Source: Trissonchulus latispiculum (taxonomy: Eukaryota; Nematoda; Enoplea; Enoplida; Ironidae). From it: 64,000 nucleotides of DNA. Shown piece by piece: positions 34,301 to 46,592 of the stretch. The translations under genes and the position numbers were made by a program. Each line of letters opens with the position of its first letter. The stretch's first letter is position 1. The notes beneath the pieces are model-generated. The model made no database searches. It was not told the DNA's origin and saw only the letters and a list, made by a program, of their open reading frames with translations. Where the stretch lies: contig JASAND010000532.1 of NCBI GenBank assembly GCA_030248195.1, positions 1 through 64,000 on the forward strand. The letters are read 5' to 3'.

Positions 34301-34813
34301 TAGTTTTGCTTTGAGTTTCACGTTAAGAATTATCAGTGCGTATCACATATCCATTAAAACTGTTCTGTGAGAACTGTGATTTAGGAAGATATAGGTTGGG
34401 ACCGATATTCCATGAGTCACCCGATTCAATTACTGATTTGAGTGATACTAAAGTTTTGCAAAAACATCATTACAAGATGTTGACGCAACACCTAAGACAT
34501 AAGTTCACATAAGAATATTAACCGAGTATCTAAACTAAGTAGTGGGCAGAGGCAATACAGAGAAACCAGCAGGAGTTACATAAATTAAATTTACTTGTAG
34601 GCTGTAGTATTTAATCAGTAGTACAAGCAAAGTAAGCAAGCCGAGCCGAGCCGAGCCGAGCCGAGCCGCGCATCAATAGCTAGCGCTCCGAGCCGAGCCG
34701 AGCCGAGCCGGTAGGTATACCGAGCCGAGCCGAGCCGAGCCGAACCTAAATTGTGCCGAGCCGAGCCGAGCCGAGCCAAGAAATCTCGGCTCGTCCTCAT
34801 CTCTATTCCACAA

Positions 34814-35230
34814 TAACCTGAACTATATTGCTGGTAAAGCCGTTATAAGTCTGTTTTAATCTGTTATTTGTTATAGTTATAATTTATTTGGCTGTGTGGG
34901 TTTTTTAGCTTATTTTTTAGCGGATTTTTTATTTGACCTTGTAGTATCAGGAATATATGTATACTGATTGGATGTGACTAACTTCATTTGTCAGTTAAAA
35001 GAAGATTGTATCTATCCGAATCTTATGTTCTCCGATTTCGCCATCTTCCTATGGGTTGTCTTTAACCTGTAAAAATTGCTGAATTTATCCCATTTTTCGG
35101 GCAGTTAGCTAGCAACATATTCGTTAGATTATATGTACTACGAGACTTTTGTCACATGTCACTGTGATGTAATCGAAGTGTTGTAATGCACAGTTTGTAT
35201 TGTTTGTATATGTATATGTGAGCCGTTGTA
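34814..35230. other. AT-rich stretch, nothing recognised
   Basis: Lies between the hAT element and a foldback. No ORF with motifs. Confidence 0.4.
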
Positions 35231-35800
35231 GGGTCTTATCTCGATTACCCCCCACCACTCAACATCCTAAAAACTTGACCAAATGAGCTAAAAATTGGTA
35301 TGGGTATGTTTTCGACTATCGCAAAATATCGCAAAATTTTTCGATTTCTAAGGGGGGACCAAGGGAAACCGAAAAGTTTTTGTCTTCGATTTTGCTGAAA
35401 AGATGTATATAGGGGTTTTCGGGATCGTAGAACACGAATCTGAAGTCCGTTTTTCGATTCAGCTTTTCGTTAGCTCAGGATAAGCTTACAGCTTAAATCT
35501 TAAGCTTAAATCGTTAGCTTACACTGAGCTAACAAAAAGCTGAATCGAAAAACGGACTTCAGGTTCGTGTTCTACGGCCTCGAAAACCCCTATACACATC
35601 TTTTCAGAAAAATTGAAGACAAAAAATTTTTCGGTTTCCCTTGGTCCCCCTTAGAAATCAAAAAAAATCTAATTTCACGAAATCGAAAAATTTTGCGATA
35701 TTTGAACTCTGCGTAGTCGAAAACCTACCGATACCAAATGTTAGCTCATTTGGTCAAGTTTTAAGGATTTTGAGTGTTGGGGGTAATCGAGATAAGACCC
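35231..35800. repeat. 570-bp palindromic foldback element
   Basis: Ends are GGGTCTTATCTCGATTACCC and its inverted partner GGGTAATCGAGATAAGACCC. The arms of about 260 bp run to a centre at about 35500, with blocks such as GAAAAACGGACTTCAGG inverted. A relative with different outer ends is at 62931-63566. No coding. Confidence 0.85.
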
Positions 35801-36675
35801 TTGTTGTGAAGTCGTTTTGTCATTAAATGACCGTGTGTCTTGGTTTTGCTTAGGGAAAGAGTATATAACTGAGTTATTGCCGAGTTAAATAGGCACTGTA
35901 CTATTTATCGGAAAAAGCCTCCGCGATTGATTTGTGCTTTTAAACCTCAGCAAGATGTGTACCGTCAAGACAGTATACTAAACCTGTTGTAAAAATTTAT
36001 ATACTTCAATTGTTGAAAATACTGATTAGAATGGAAATCAGATTGCATTTCTTGACTGCTGCAATTTCTCTGTTATGTGCTCCTTGCTACGAAGACTTTT
36101 CTTTTATGATCTGTCATGCCAGCAATAGGATTGTTTAGAATTAGCATTGTCTATAGTAGAGGTTTGGCCAGTGTTTGTGCTATCTTGCTCGATTTGGCAG
36201 AAGCTGGAATTCGTGGGATTTGAAGAGCTTGATCCACGAAGCTATTCAAAGTCTTCAGAGTGTATTCGTCCCGCCACAGGGCAGGGGATGACAGTCCTCA
36301 TCAGCCTCATTTTCAGCCGTAGAACCAGGAATGGCACTTTAAATGATGACTGCATCCGTGAAGGGGAGGCAGGTTAAACTATCCTGAGTTTTCAGTTTCA
36401 AGAATTGTTCTGAGATTAATGTCAATGTAAGTCAATGTTGCATGAAAAGGCTCATAATGCATAACTAATTTCGTTTCGTTGTTTCATCGAAGTTTGATTT
36501 TGGATACCTGAACAATGAGAGTAACCAACAACATGCTAAAACTTCATGAAGACAAAAAAGTTGAGTGAGATTTATGAGGTAGGGAAATCAGTCTTTGCCG
36601 ATTGATTGATTTGATGATCGATCATTATAGGTGTGTAACGAACAGCCTGATTTTGGATAGTTCATATCTGACTTA
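35801..36675. other. Unassigned stretch
   Basis: Short frames only, no recognised family. Confidence 0.35.
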
Positions 36676-37203
36676 AATCTGCTGCCTTGCTGGGGTAGTG
36701 CACGTTAAAGAGCCCTTAATCCAATTATCGTCAAGAGTAGGGCACGGAATTCTCTGTGAAGGTACCCCCTTGGGATATACCAACACTTCTGCAATGTGAT
36801 CCGCCTACCTCCTGCAAGAGAGTGCTGGGTGCAAACGAATCATGTACTCAAAATGGATCACACAACCTTGCGGGTTTGTCTCTGATCCCACCCCATCTGC
36901 GCTTGGGGTTTGGAGTGTCGAAAGGTGCTGTGCTCCTCTACCTTGCGTATGAGCAGTAATGGATGTCTTATTACCGGAACCGAAAAGCCAAGAAGGTGTC
37001 CGCTGCAGCTTCCTATTGTGGGACAGCATTCAGGCGACGCAGCGAGAGTCATACTAGCTATGACCGTTGGGGAGAGACAAAGGTTTGCGCCCTCATATAG
37101 CCTCTTGGCTGAGTAAGCCCGGCAATAACAACAACAACAACAACAGTCTTGGGTGACGCTCGTTTCTCTACCCTGAAAGAGTGCACATTAAACCTTTACC
37201 TTA
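36676..37203 (+). mobile_element. SINE/LINE-tail-like composite retroposon remnant
   Basis: It starts near GGTAGTGCACGTTAAAGAGC, a motif seen in tails of many invertebrate SINEs. It has GTAAGCCCGGCAATAACAAC followed by (CAA)n at 37119-37144, and ends AAACCTTTACCTTAC, resembling the tail of the SINE at 26116. No TSD or RT was found, so this is probably two overlapping retroposon tails. Confidence 0.5.
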
Positions 37204-37447
37204 CATTTGGTTATACTAAAGAAGTTATGGCAAAGCTAAAGCTTGGTACTTTTGTTTTCACCTGATGGTTTTCTCCCAGTGACCCACTGAATTGACCTTA
37301 GAATTTTGGAAATTAAATCTATCTTTAAAGAACCGTGTCAAAAGTGTGCTTAAAATTTGTTTTGTATATATTTGATTTCTTTACATTAGTGAAACATAGT
37401 GTAAACGGTTTCAAAATTTTGTTTCAAAATGTTTGTAGGCTTCCAGC

Positions 37448-37565
37448 AGAGATGACGATTTTGGCTCGGGAACCGATTCGGCTCGGCTCGTGAGCCGATA
37501 ACAATTCTCCCGAACCGAGCAGCAGAATTAAAACTACAAGCCGATTTTGTTAAATAATAATAATA
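37448..37565 (+). mobile_element. Decayed end of the CTCGG-type hAT family
   Basis: CAGAGATGACGATTTTGGCT followed by CGGCTCGGCTCG and GAATTAAAACTACAAGCCG parallels the left end of the 29907 hAT element (TAGAGATGAGGATTTTGGCT, then CTCGG arrays and GAATTAAAACTCCGAGCC). Only this end survives. Confidence 0.75.
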
Positions 37566-39403
37566 ATAATAATAATAATACGTGATGTTAATAAATAAAA
37601 TGCTCTCTTCCCCAAACTATTCTACTCTACTGTCAGTCTGTCCGATTGTCGTATTGAGCCAACAGCAACAAACATAAAATGTTGTCAGGCTTGAAGATTT
37701 AAGATTTTCACTTTAACCAATATATTACATTTTTTACTACTACATTTAATTAAGAAAATTAAAATTTGATATTTTCCTCATACTAGCAAATAACTTAAAC
37801 GGGCCCCCGTTCCAATAAAAACGCAAACAGTTAGTGAGACTAATGAATGATGACAGAATTTTAGCATTGCCAAACTGTAGTTTATTTTGTGCCAGAACAG
37901 AAACCATATACAGCTATCTCGCCTTTAGATGAAAACAGTATGATTGGAACGCTGTGCCTAAGGCGTTCATTGTCTCAAAAATTTCAATTTGAATTTTATC
38001 AATGACATGACAAAACAGTTAGATAAAAAAACCATTTATTGGCAGTTGGCATAATCTTGGATATGAATGGAAATGCTGTATCTGCTTTTATATATTTGAT
38101 ATTTACATTCACAAAATCGAAATCTACGGCCTTTTATAATGTATTACATATGCATTCTACAGGTTAGCACTAAGTCCATGACAACAATACTTTCTTCTAA
38201 CAGCATATATTCTGTTAAAATGACCATTGGGGAGGTTCTTCACAACGGGATATGTCTGTATCTAGTTGCGCGAGTGACCAGCTCATTATTTTGTATGCAT
38301 AATAAGAAATTAGCTTTCTAATTATCTACCTGATAATTTGAGTCAAATAGGTGGATGTCCCCTTTATTTCTTTCTTTGCCTGAACTGATGACTACTAACT
38401 TGAGTTGAAACTATCTTGAATGTATGCTTGTTAGGAACTCTGATCTCAACAGGTTGTTATTCTATCCAATGGTTGGCCCTGGCCAGCGTACGACCACAGT
38501 GAGGTGACAGTTTCATTGGTTATGAATTATTGACTGCCTAAACTTGACTGTTATTATAATTTATTGACTGCCTTAAGAAGTGTCAAACATTTCATATTTT
38601 AATCTGTATTTTGTCAAAGCTGGAACAAAAATGTGCAAGAGCGCGGGTCTCCAAAAGAAAAACTGGTGACATGAACAACACTACCAAATTATCTACAAAA
38701 TGCAAATAGCAGCAAACATTGTGACTATTTCGCCAAGTTTTTCGGTCTTAAAACTTCACAAATCCATGGTTTTTGTTTTGTTTCATCATTCAATATCGTT
38801 CAACACAGGACCACGTTTTCATCATTTCTTCATAATGTTGGCCCCTCGGATAGCCTAAACTTGAAGAAAGTCCTAACTCGTACGCCAATAACATCTGATC
38901 ACGATCAAGTGAAAGAGAGAGCAAGTTAGTCTGGGTCTGAGTGGCCACTTATTTATCCCTCCCAATCTTATTCATAGAGCTAATTTTGGGGTTCACCAGA
39001 TCTGGCCTGAATTTGATGTTCAGACAATTTGTGTCCCCCAATATAGGCCGCCGCTTAAATTAATATTTGTTAAAGCAATGCTTAATTTCGTCTTACAAAA
39101 TTGTTGACATATTGTCCAGCCTTCGTCTCATATGCTGACTACTGAATGTATTGGTCTAATTCCTCCTTCTAATTTCTTTTACACGTTTCATTAAAGCGAT
39201 AAACAGATTTCAGTTGGCAACACAGTTATGTAACTACACCCAAATTGAAACTACTTAAGTTAAAATATGTTGAGTTGAAGATTTCAATCGTTAATTCATT
39301 TTACGATTTTTTCAGTTTCACTTTCTAAATATTTCAGAGATTCTAGTTACATATTTTGTAAACAATTATACAACTAATATAACAAAGAGTGCATAATTAT
39401 AAG
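37566..39403. other. AT-rich stretch, no gene seen
   Basis: A (TAA)n tract lies at 37555-37580. The rest shows neither repeats nor motif-bearing ORFs that I recognise. Confidence 0.4.
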
Positions 39404-39660
39404 AGTATGTCACTAGGCAAGCTCTATTGTATGTTATCAGAGCAAAAACTATGCTCTGCACGCCTTAGCCCACCCCCACCAAATCAGACCCTAGTGACAC
39501 AACCCGCAAATCGGTACCTAGTCGAAACGGTATGCTATGTCGGTACGCAATCGGTATGCTCACTCGCTCTATGATTAGTGCTTAAGCTCGAAAACACAAG
39601 CACTGCGTGAGCGAATTTTGTGACTGGCTTCGAAACTTAAGACAAAGCTTGATGGACTAT

Positions 39661-40312
39661 GCCTCCGTAGCTCAGTCGGCAGTGCGATTTCCTAGTGCGC
39701 AAAATGTTGTGAAGATAGCGTGCACTAAAGATAGTCATTTTGTAAATTATACGCACTCCGCAAGTTATGAAATTGTTACGGGGTAGGCACCAACTTGACA
39801 AACGCTCACTATATTTCTGACTCTTGTCTAAATCATTGGGTACTTTAGCTAAATTCTCATTGGGTTTACGCTTGAGCTAGTTAGTTGCGATTGGAGTTTG
39901 GGTGGAAGTAGTCGGGGGTTTTTGATATCGCTTAGGTTCCGATTTGGGGTTATCGATCTGTTGGGTATTTTCCGAATTTCAAGTTATTCTATAATTTTGT
40001 TGGTGCTGTAATTTTAATATTTTACATTTAAAGTTGAGGTGAAAATATTTGTTATCTTTTGATTTTGTATCGTCGAGTCTTGCTGGCTCAGTCGTGAAAG
40101 TGACAGTAAATCATTTGTTGTTAAATATTCTTTCTTAGGCAGACTTGGGGCATTTCTATCGGCATCACACACCACACAGTTACCTAGTGATCAAGTCTTA
40201 TCCTAAATTATAGGTAGACAACTTGTTTTATTCAGTGAGAAGTACATTTTACTAACAGACGTAGACTCGAACTTCACAATGTCGTGGGTTTGAGTCCCTA
40301 CCGGAGGAATCC
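39661..40312 (+). pseudogene. tRNA-Thr pseudogene split by a 573-bp insertion
   Basis: The 5' half (39661-39706) reads GCCTCCGTAGCTCAGTCGGC with CTAGTGC as anticodon loop. The 3' half (40282-40312) reads GTGGGTTTGAGTCCCTACCGG. The D stem (GCTC/GTGC) and anticodon stem (ATTTC/GCAAA) are mispaired, so it is dead even without the insertion. Upstream (GACAAAGCTTGATG) and downstream (TTTCGGACCTTCGGTGG) flanks match those of the intact tRNA at 40494, so the two arose by segmental duplication. Confidence 0.8.
39707..40279. mobile_element. Short insertion within the tRNA pseudogene
   Basis: It begins TTGTGAAG and ends CTTCACAA, inverted 8-mers, with TG on both sides. Removing it restores the variable-loop region seen in the intact paralogue (GCAAAATGTCGTGGG). 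No known family was recognised. Confidence 0.6.
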
Positions 40313-40493
40313 GAATTTTTCGGACCTTCGGTGGGCCACATGACTTTCTTCTTTTTTCTCATTTATATGTGTAGAACAAGTGTGACGGCCCTTGAGCTTG
40401 CTCTTCCTCCACTTTGTTTCTACTTACGTGGGTTCACGTTGCGAAAGTCATGTACGTTGGTACAGGAATCCCGACAAAGCTTGATGAGACTAT

Positions 40494-40565
40494 GCCTCTG
40501 TAGCTCAGTCGGCAGAGCGTTTGCCTAGTGCGCAAAATGTCGTGGGTTCGAATCCCACCGGAGGT
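40494..40565 (+). tRNA. tRNA-Thr (anticodon AGU)
   Basis: It folds as a full cloverleaf: acceptor GCCTCTG with CGGAGGT (one G-T and one T-G pair), D stem GCTC/GAGC, anticodon stem TTTGC/GCAAA with loop CTAGTGC (anticodon AGT), and T arm GTGGG-TTCGAAT-CCCAC. The A box TAGCTCAGTCGG and B box GGTTCGAATCC are perfect. There is no intron. A short T run for Pol III termination is not immediate, as the downstream reads CGAAATTTTCGG. Given the duplicated flanks it could also be the head of a retroposon. Confidence 0.85.
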
Positions 40566-40705
40566 CCGAAATTTTCGGACCTTCGGTGGTACATGACTTT
40601 CTTCTTCTTTCTCATTTAGAACACAAACATAGAGGTGGGGTGGGGTGGGCCGTTAGAGAGCAGAGCATAGTTTTTGCTCTGATAACATAGAGTGTGCCTA
40701 GACGT

Positions 40706-41267
40706 TGTTTTTGATTCAGGGTTTTTGACGTTTTTCGTTTTGTCCGACTTGTTACTTCTATCAAATTATAAATTAACATATAAATGCTGCTATAGGTATG
40801 TAATTACAATTTTAATCTGGAAACAATTCCTAAATCAATGCGATTTCGAATATTAAATGTTGAATAACAAATGTTGAATAATAAATTAGTTCCAAACATG
40901 GTAGACAACCAACCGGGTCCGAGTACCCACCCGCGGCTACTTTTGTTATTGCAGGATCGTAATACTTAAATATTTTGTATTGTGATTATTGCTAAATATG
41001 GAATGTATGCGACTATTCCCGAATTCCGGGTCTGGACGGTATGATAATCCGGGTCTGGATCCGTCCGAAAATTTGGACCCTGTGCCAAGCCAATTCTGGT
41101 ACCAAAACAAGTGTGAGTGTTCAATGCTCCCGTTGATGCATATCGAATTTTTTCTTAATTCTTCGGCCTTCCGTAGGAGAAGTTCACACCAAAATCTTGA
41201 GAAAACGGGTAAATATATGTAGATGCCTTCATTACAAAAAATAAGGTTGATGATGATTGATACCGAA
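40706..41267. other. AT-rich stretch, nothing recognised
   Basis: No ORF with motifs. It leads into the hAT-like nest. Confidence 0.35.
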
Positions 41268-43440
41268 CTAGATAGTAGTGATGTGGATCGGATCGGATCG
41301 GCAGCCAAAATCACCTACCGATCCGATCCGACAAATGGTCGGCGATCCGATCCGATCCGATCCAGCCCCGGATCGGACCGATCCGATCCGATCCGACCAT
41401 GATTTTAATTTTAATTTGTAGGCACATAAATTGTTATATTTTCCCATTTCCCATTATTTTCCAAAGCAAAACTCCATCAAACTTCGCATCTGAATCTTTA
41501 ATTCCGAAAGTCTGTATCAGAAACTGCAGCTGCAGAATGATGCGCAATCACCTTTGAAAACTAACGGTTTCTTTTGTTTTGGATGTTTAAGATCTAGTGA
41601 GAACTACACGAAGAACAGTGATAAGTGAGAACTATACAAAGATAAGATTAAATTGAAGAAACTGGAGTGTGAGATCAAAAAATGTGCGTACAAACTTTGG
41701 TCGTATTTATAAGCAGGCAATGTATAAGTTTTAATATCGTTCAGAAATGGAGACGACATGGAAAATCAGGAAAAATCCGGAATCCCGGGTTTTATTTAAG
41801 GCGCAGGTATCCTTTTGTGCAGTGCTTTTGTGGTGACTTTTCGAAACGCTATAACTTGCGCAATTTTGGGAGTTGGAAAGAGCTTTATACATCGTTTTAA
41901 AGCTTATAGTCTGTACATTAACATAAGCTTAAGAAACTAGCAAAGTTGGCAAAAAATAGCAAAAAATTGCCGACATGCTGACATCTGACAGACTGAATAT
42001 AGACCAAAAATTTTTGAACATCGATTTCTCAAAACTGTAGAATCGGCCAAAATTTCTTCTAGTGCCATGATATGAAGGTCATGTGGGCCGAGGGACATTT
42101 TTTGGATTTGGCTCAGCAAGTCTCTATACTCCAGAAAATCCGGTAAATGCACGATGACACGAAATTTCGCAACTTTCTATTCAGTTTTCTCACAACTGGA
42201 GCTGTTTTAGCTCAAAGCAAGAAAAATGTCCCTGCGCAATAGGGCGAATTTTCATTCAGCCAAAATCACACGAATCCATTGGGTAGTTTTTGAGAAATCA
42301 ATGTTCAAAACAAAATAATCGCAATTTTGCCAAAATGGTTTTTCGGCGAATTCTCCAGCTTAAAGCAACGAACTCCAGCGAATAGGTATTGACAAAATGC
42401 GCAATTGGACGGTGTATCGATTGAGTATAAATCAGCCAAAATTGTCTGTAAGATTTGGCAGTAATTTTGAAAAACTGATTTCTTTAAAAATGGCCATTTT
42501 TGACACCAAAAGTAGTTTTTGGCTTATGCTGCCTTAACCACTAGAGGTAGCTCAAAAGTTGTAAAAGCAAAAATGTTCATTTGGGTGGCTTCTTTCCAGC
42601 CATTACAACCAATCCGGTGTAGCGACCATGTACTGAGGGTCGATTCACAAAAAGTACTTAAACGGCTTAACTTAAACGAAGTTGTTTTTGTGAAACCGAT
42701 TTCTACTTAAATGGCTTAAACGACTTAAACGACTTAACTTAAGTCGTTTAAGTAGACACTCTTTCACAAAAAACCAGCTACTTAAACTTTAAGTAAAGTG
42801 GCGTTTTACAAATACAGGTCTACTTAAACTCTCAGCGACTTAAACTTTAAGCCGTTTAAGTAGAACTGCTTTCATAAAAACTACTTAGTTTAAGTAGTTT
42901 AAGTAGACCGCTTAAATGCAGTTCAAAATTAGTCATTTTTAAGCTCCGTAAATTTACGGGGCTTAAACGACTTAAACGAAAGAACGCGCATTTGAATGGC
43001 CATTTTAAAAGCTTCCTAACTTACGCAATTTTGGGAGTTGAAAAGCCGTTCTTATATCGTTCGAAAGCTCTCAACGAGTACTGTAATTCTACAATACTGG
43101 TACAAGCGTAATTATTTTTTATAATCCGTTAATACTTCAAACACTAAAGTTTTTGTCTAATTTTAGCTTGTATCAGCTTCTAAATGAACAAAGCAAAGCC
43201 TGATTTGCTTGAAAATGTTGTCCCAATTGAGAACCAAATGTTTTTTTACACACAATTAACAAGCTGACTTGCATAAGATGATTTTGACTCAATGGCAACA
43301 CTCTAGCGCTTGCTCTGAGTCTAGCACACAACAATTTTAGCATGACTAACAATTGTTTTGACATTTATAAGTAATAATTACATATGGTAGCTTATCGTGG
43401 TGATTCCTTTTGGCGACATCAACTTTGAACCATTACGGCC

Positions 43441-46400
43441 GTTTGCACCAAATGTGATTAACTATTTGCTAAGCACTTGCTAATCCGAAGAGCAAATGAT
43501 CAGCTAAACAGCTGCTAATCTTGAGCATTTGCTTAGCAACAAACAACTCCGTTGCACCACATCTGATTAGAAAGTGATTAACAGATCATCAGTTTAGCAG
43601 TTGCTTAGCAAATGGTTAGCATCACACATGCGCAATGCCTATACTGGGCCTATACATGTATAGGCCAGAATCCGAAACCTCCGCGCAGTGCGCAGCAAAA
43701 TTTGTGACCCCCGCGCAGCCTAAATTGAAACCTCCGCGCAGTGCGCAGGGGGGGCAGAAGACGTTAGCATTTGTGAGGGGCCCGCGCAGCGCAAAGCGGG
43801 GCCTGTGCGGGGTTCAGCATTTTTGGAACCCCTCGCGCAGAGCGGCGCGTCTCTGCGCAGGGGGTCAGCACTGTTGGAACCTTCGCGCAAAGCAGCGTGT
43901 CTCTGCGCAGGGGTCTGCACTGTTGAAACCCTCTCGCAAGCAGCGTGTCTCTGCTCAAGGGTCAGCACTGTTGGAACCCTCGCGCAAAGCAGCGTGTCTC
44001 TGCGCAAGGGTCAGCACTGTTGGAACCTTCGCGCAAAGCAGCGTGTCTCTGCGCAGGGGTATGCACTGTTGAAACCCTCTCGCAAGCAGCGTGTCTCTGC
44101 GCAGGGGTCAGCACTGTTGGGACCCTCGCGCAAAGCAGCGTGTCTCTGCGCAGGGGTCAGCACTGTTGGGACCCTCTCGCAAGCAGCGTGTCTCTGCGCA
44201 GGGGTCAGCACTGTTGGGACCCTCGCGCAAAGCAGCGTGTCTCTGCGCAGGGGTCAGCACTGTTGGGACCCTCGCGCAAAGCAGCGTGTCTCTGCGAAAG
44301 GGGTCAGCACTGTGGGGACCCTCGCGCAAAGCAGCGTGTCTCTGCGCAGGGGTCAGCACTGTTGGAACCCTCGCGCAAAGCAGCGTGTCTCTGCGCAGGG
44401 GTCAGCACTGTTTGGACCCTCGCGCAAAGCAGCGTGTCTCTGCACAGAGGTCAGCACTGTTGAAACCATCGCGCAGAGTAACAGGTCACTGCGCGGGGGT
44501 CAGTACTGTTGGAACCCTCGCGGCGTCCCTACGCGGGGATCAGCACTGTTGGAATTAGATTTCAATTTTGATTTGCTTTACCCCATCAGATTAATTCTCT
44601 GTAAAACATGCTAATTTACAAAAGGACTAATACTTCCAATAGATTAATCTTTTTCAAAGGTTTTCATTATTATATTTTTTCAAAATTCAAAACCTTCATC
44701 AACATTTAATGCTAACAGTTTGCGTTTGGTTTTTGTACAGTTTTGAATATATTTTCTTCCAGTTATATTTCTTCCAACAATATTTCTAAACTCACCTAGA
44801 TAACAAAAAGGTTCAGCTGTTGATACTCAGATGCAAACTTTAATGGATTGCTTTGTAAAGGTTTTGAGCTACAGAAATCCTTTTAGAAAAATTTTGCGCC
44901 TTCGGCGCACCGACTGTTTGCTTCGATCTGTCAGGAAATTTTCAAAATCAACGGCCCATGTCAAGATAAGTCACTTTATGCTACGTTCAGATCCACTAAT
45001 TGTTTTCCTGAAGCTTTTTTTCGTGGGGGTTCTAGACGCTCTGGGTTCTTAATTTTACTAAGAGATTTGATTCACAACTACATTGTTGCAATTTCTTCGA
45101 TGGGGTTTTTTGGGGTACTGGGGCTTCTTGGGTTTTCAACTGTTTGATGAAATGTGTTCTGTAACTCCATATATGTCCAGTTTTAAATTTTTGTTGTGAG
45201 TTGTTGGGGTTCTTGGCCTAATATACATGGCCCAAATCCCGTTCAGCTTTGATGAATCTTTCCAAAATTACTTCTTTTTAGTGTAGCACCCTTGACGTTG
45301 TCCCGCTTTGAAAAGTGGGCGTTTCCGTTCGGGGTGGATTTAGCAGATTTCTGACAGCTGGCTCGCAGCTGCATGAGTTTCACCTATATTCATTCGAAAG
45401 ATCTCTTTATGCCCTACAGTTTTGCTTTTTGAACCAACTTTCTAGCTTTTCTCTATTGTGAGATAGAGCCAACAAACTCTCATATTTTAGCTTCAAAAAC
45501 TTGTCATTTTTTGCAGAAATCAAATAATCCACCACTTCTCGAGCTACGCGGGCAGTAAAATTAAACTAAATTTGTCGATTATTTGGTAAGGCCAGCTATT
45601 CGAGGCGTGATCATTACCCAACAGTTATTTCTTTGTCTGTAATGATTTAAAATGCAGTTTTTGCGAAAATTCGACCGATGTTTTTCCAGCTATTGTGGGG
45701 CACTTAATATACACACGCTGTAGAATTGCCCTTTAACAGATATGTTTTGCACAAGAATACCCCGAGAGCCTTTTTAGTTGCCCCGAATACTGGTTATTAG
45801 CTAAAGTAACCGCTTGACAAAGTTGATGCTTGCAAAATTATAATAAACAAGTCTAATTTGAAATTTTTGACCCCCGCGCAAAATTTTCGTTGGCTGTATA
45901 GGCCACGGTCGCATCCATTGCCCATGTATGGTTAGCATTACTAAGAATTGACCAATGAAAAGGCTGGATTTTTGGATTTGGACCAATCAGCTATGGGAAT
46001 TTTATGCTATTGTCATGTGATTGATTACAAGGACTGCCGTATCTGCTAATCACTTGCTTAACTTTTTCTCAGAACATACATTAGAAGTCTTTGAATTCGA
46101 TGCAAGAAATCAATTTTTGTGTTCGGTTGAATTATACATTTCCCGAGCTGGGATGAGTTGGGTTGTTGAGTTATCTGTAGCATACATATGAAATTAAACG
46201 GGTCGAATATTTCCAAATTCCAAATGTTTGAGAATCTTAAAAATGCTTATCTCATTACACTTTGGCGTTGCAAATTGTTGGCGAACATTTTATTTGGTTT
46301 CTTGCTATTAGGGGCAACGCGGAGAACCTCTAAGTATCCAGCAAGTATTCCCGCCATTACGGTTTGACTGAAGATATATAATAATAAATTCGAAAAATTA

Positions 46401-46592
46401 GCAAGAATTTCGCAGTTAATCCTCCTCCAGAATAGGATTAAATATTTACTTCTTGAGCACTTGATTAGCATCTGCTTAGCAGTTGGTTAACTTAATCAGA
46501 TTTCGTGCAAAGGAGTTTGGGATTAAGCACTTGCTAAGCAATTGCTTAGCAGGAAATTCGCTAATCATTTGCTAATCACATTTGGTGCAAAC
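43441..46592. mobile_element. GTTTGCACC-ended TIR element containing a minisatellite
   Basis: The left end GTTTGCACCAAATGTGATTA has the inverted partner TAATCACATTTGGTGCAAAC-like sequence at 46573-46592. Subterminal TTGCTTAGCA / TGCTAAGCAA motifs recur at both ends (43460-43620; 46455-46570). The inside holds the 49-bp minisatellite and AT-rich DNA without a transposase. TSD unclear. Confidence 0.75.
43680..44560. repeat. 49-bp GC-rich minisatellite
   Basis: The unit contains GGGGTCAGCACTGTTGG, CCTCGCGCAAAGCAGC and GTGTCTCTGCGCA. The spacing of GCACTG is 49 bases (for example 44111 and 44160). About 16-18 units, more degenerate at the left. Because 49 is not a multiple of 3 and the unit lacks stops, all three forward frames stay open for long stretches, which gives a spurious 269-residue ORF. 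Confidence 0.9.

Larger units (their letters stand above)
29907..34805 (+). mobile_element. Complete autonomous-looking hAT transposon, 4.9 kb
   Basis: The 8-bp duplication TTCCACAA lies exactly at 29899-29906 and 34806-34813. The right terminus inverted is TAGAGATGAGGACGAGCC, and the left reads TAGAGTAGAGATGAGGA with an extra TAGAG. Each end holds arrays of the pentamer CTCGG and its complement CCGAG (29938-30056; 34638-34760), so each end can fold on itself. Inside is an uninterrupted three-exon transposase gene. A perfect TSD plus an open gene suggests a young, possibly active copy. The TSD fits the nTnnnnAn preference reported for the Ac family of hAT. Confidence 0.95.
39407..40698. mobile_element. 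TIR-bounded segment carrying tRNA copies
   Basis: The left edge (CTAGGCAAGCTCTATTGTAT, then TATCAGAGCAAAAACTATGC) has an inverted partner at 40655-40698 (GCATAGTTTTTGCTCTGATA then ACATAGAGTGTGCCTAG). The inverted repeats are about 45-70 bp and end near C-rich GGGTGGGGTGGG tracts. No TSD was identified. Inside lie one tRNA gene and one broken tRNA copy. Confidence 0.6.

Noticed and set aside
43805..44614. 269-residue Cys/Ser/Ala-rich ORF
   Set aside because: Product of the 49-bp minisatellite, whose units lack stops in all forward frames. The amino-acid pattern cycles with the frame, with no codon bias.
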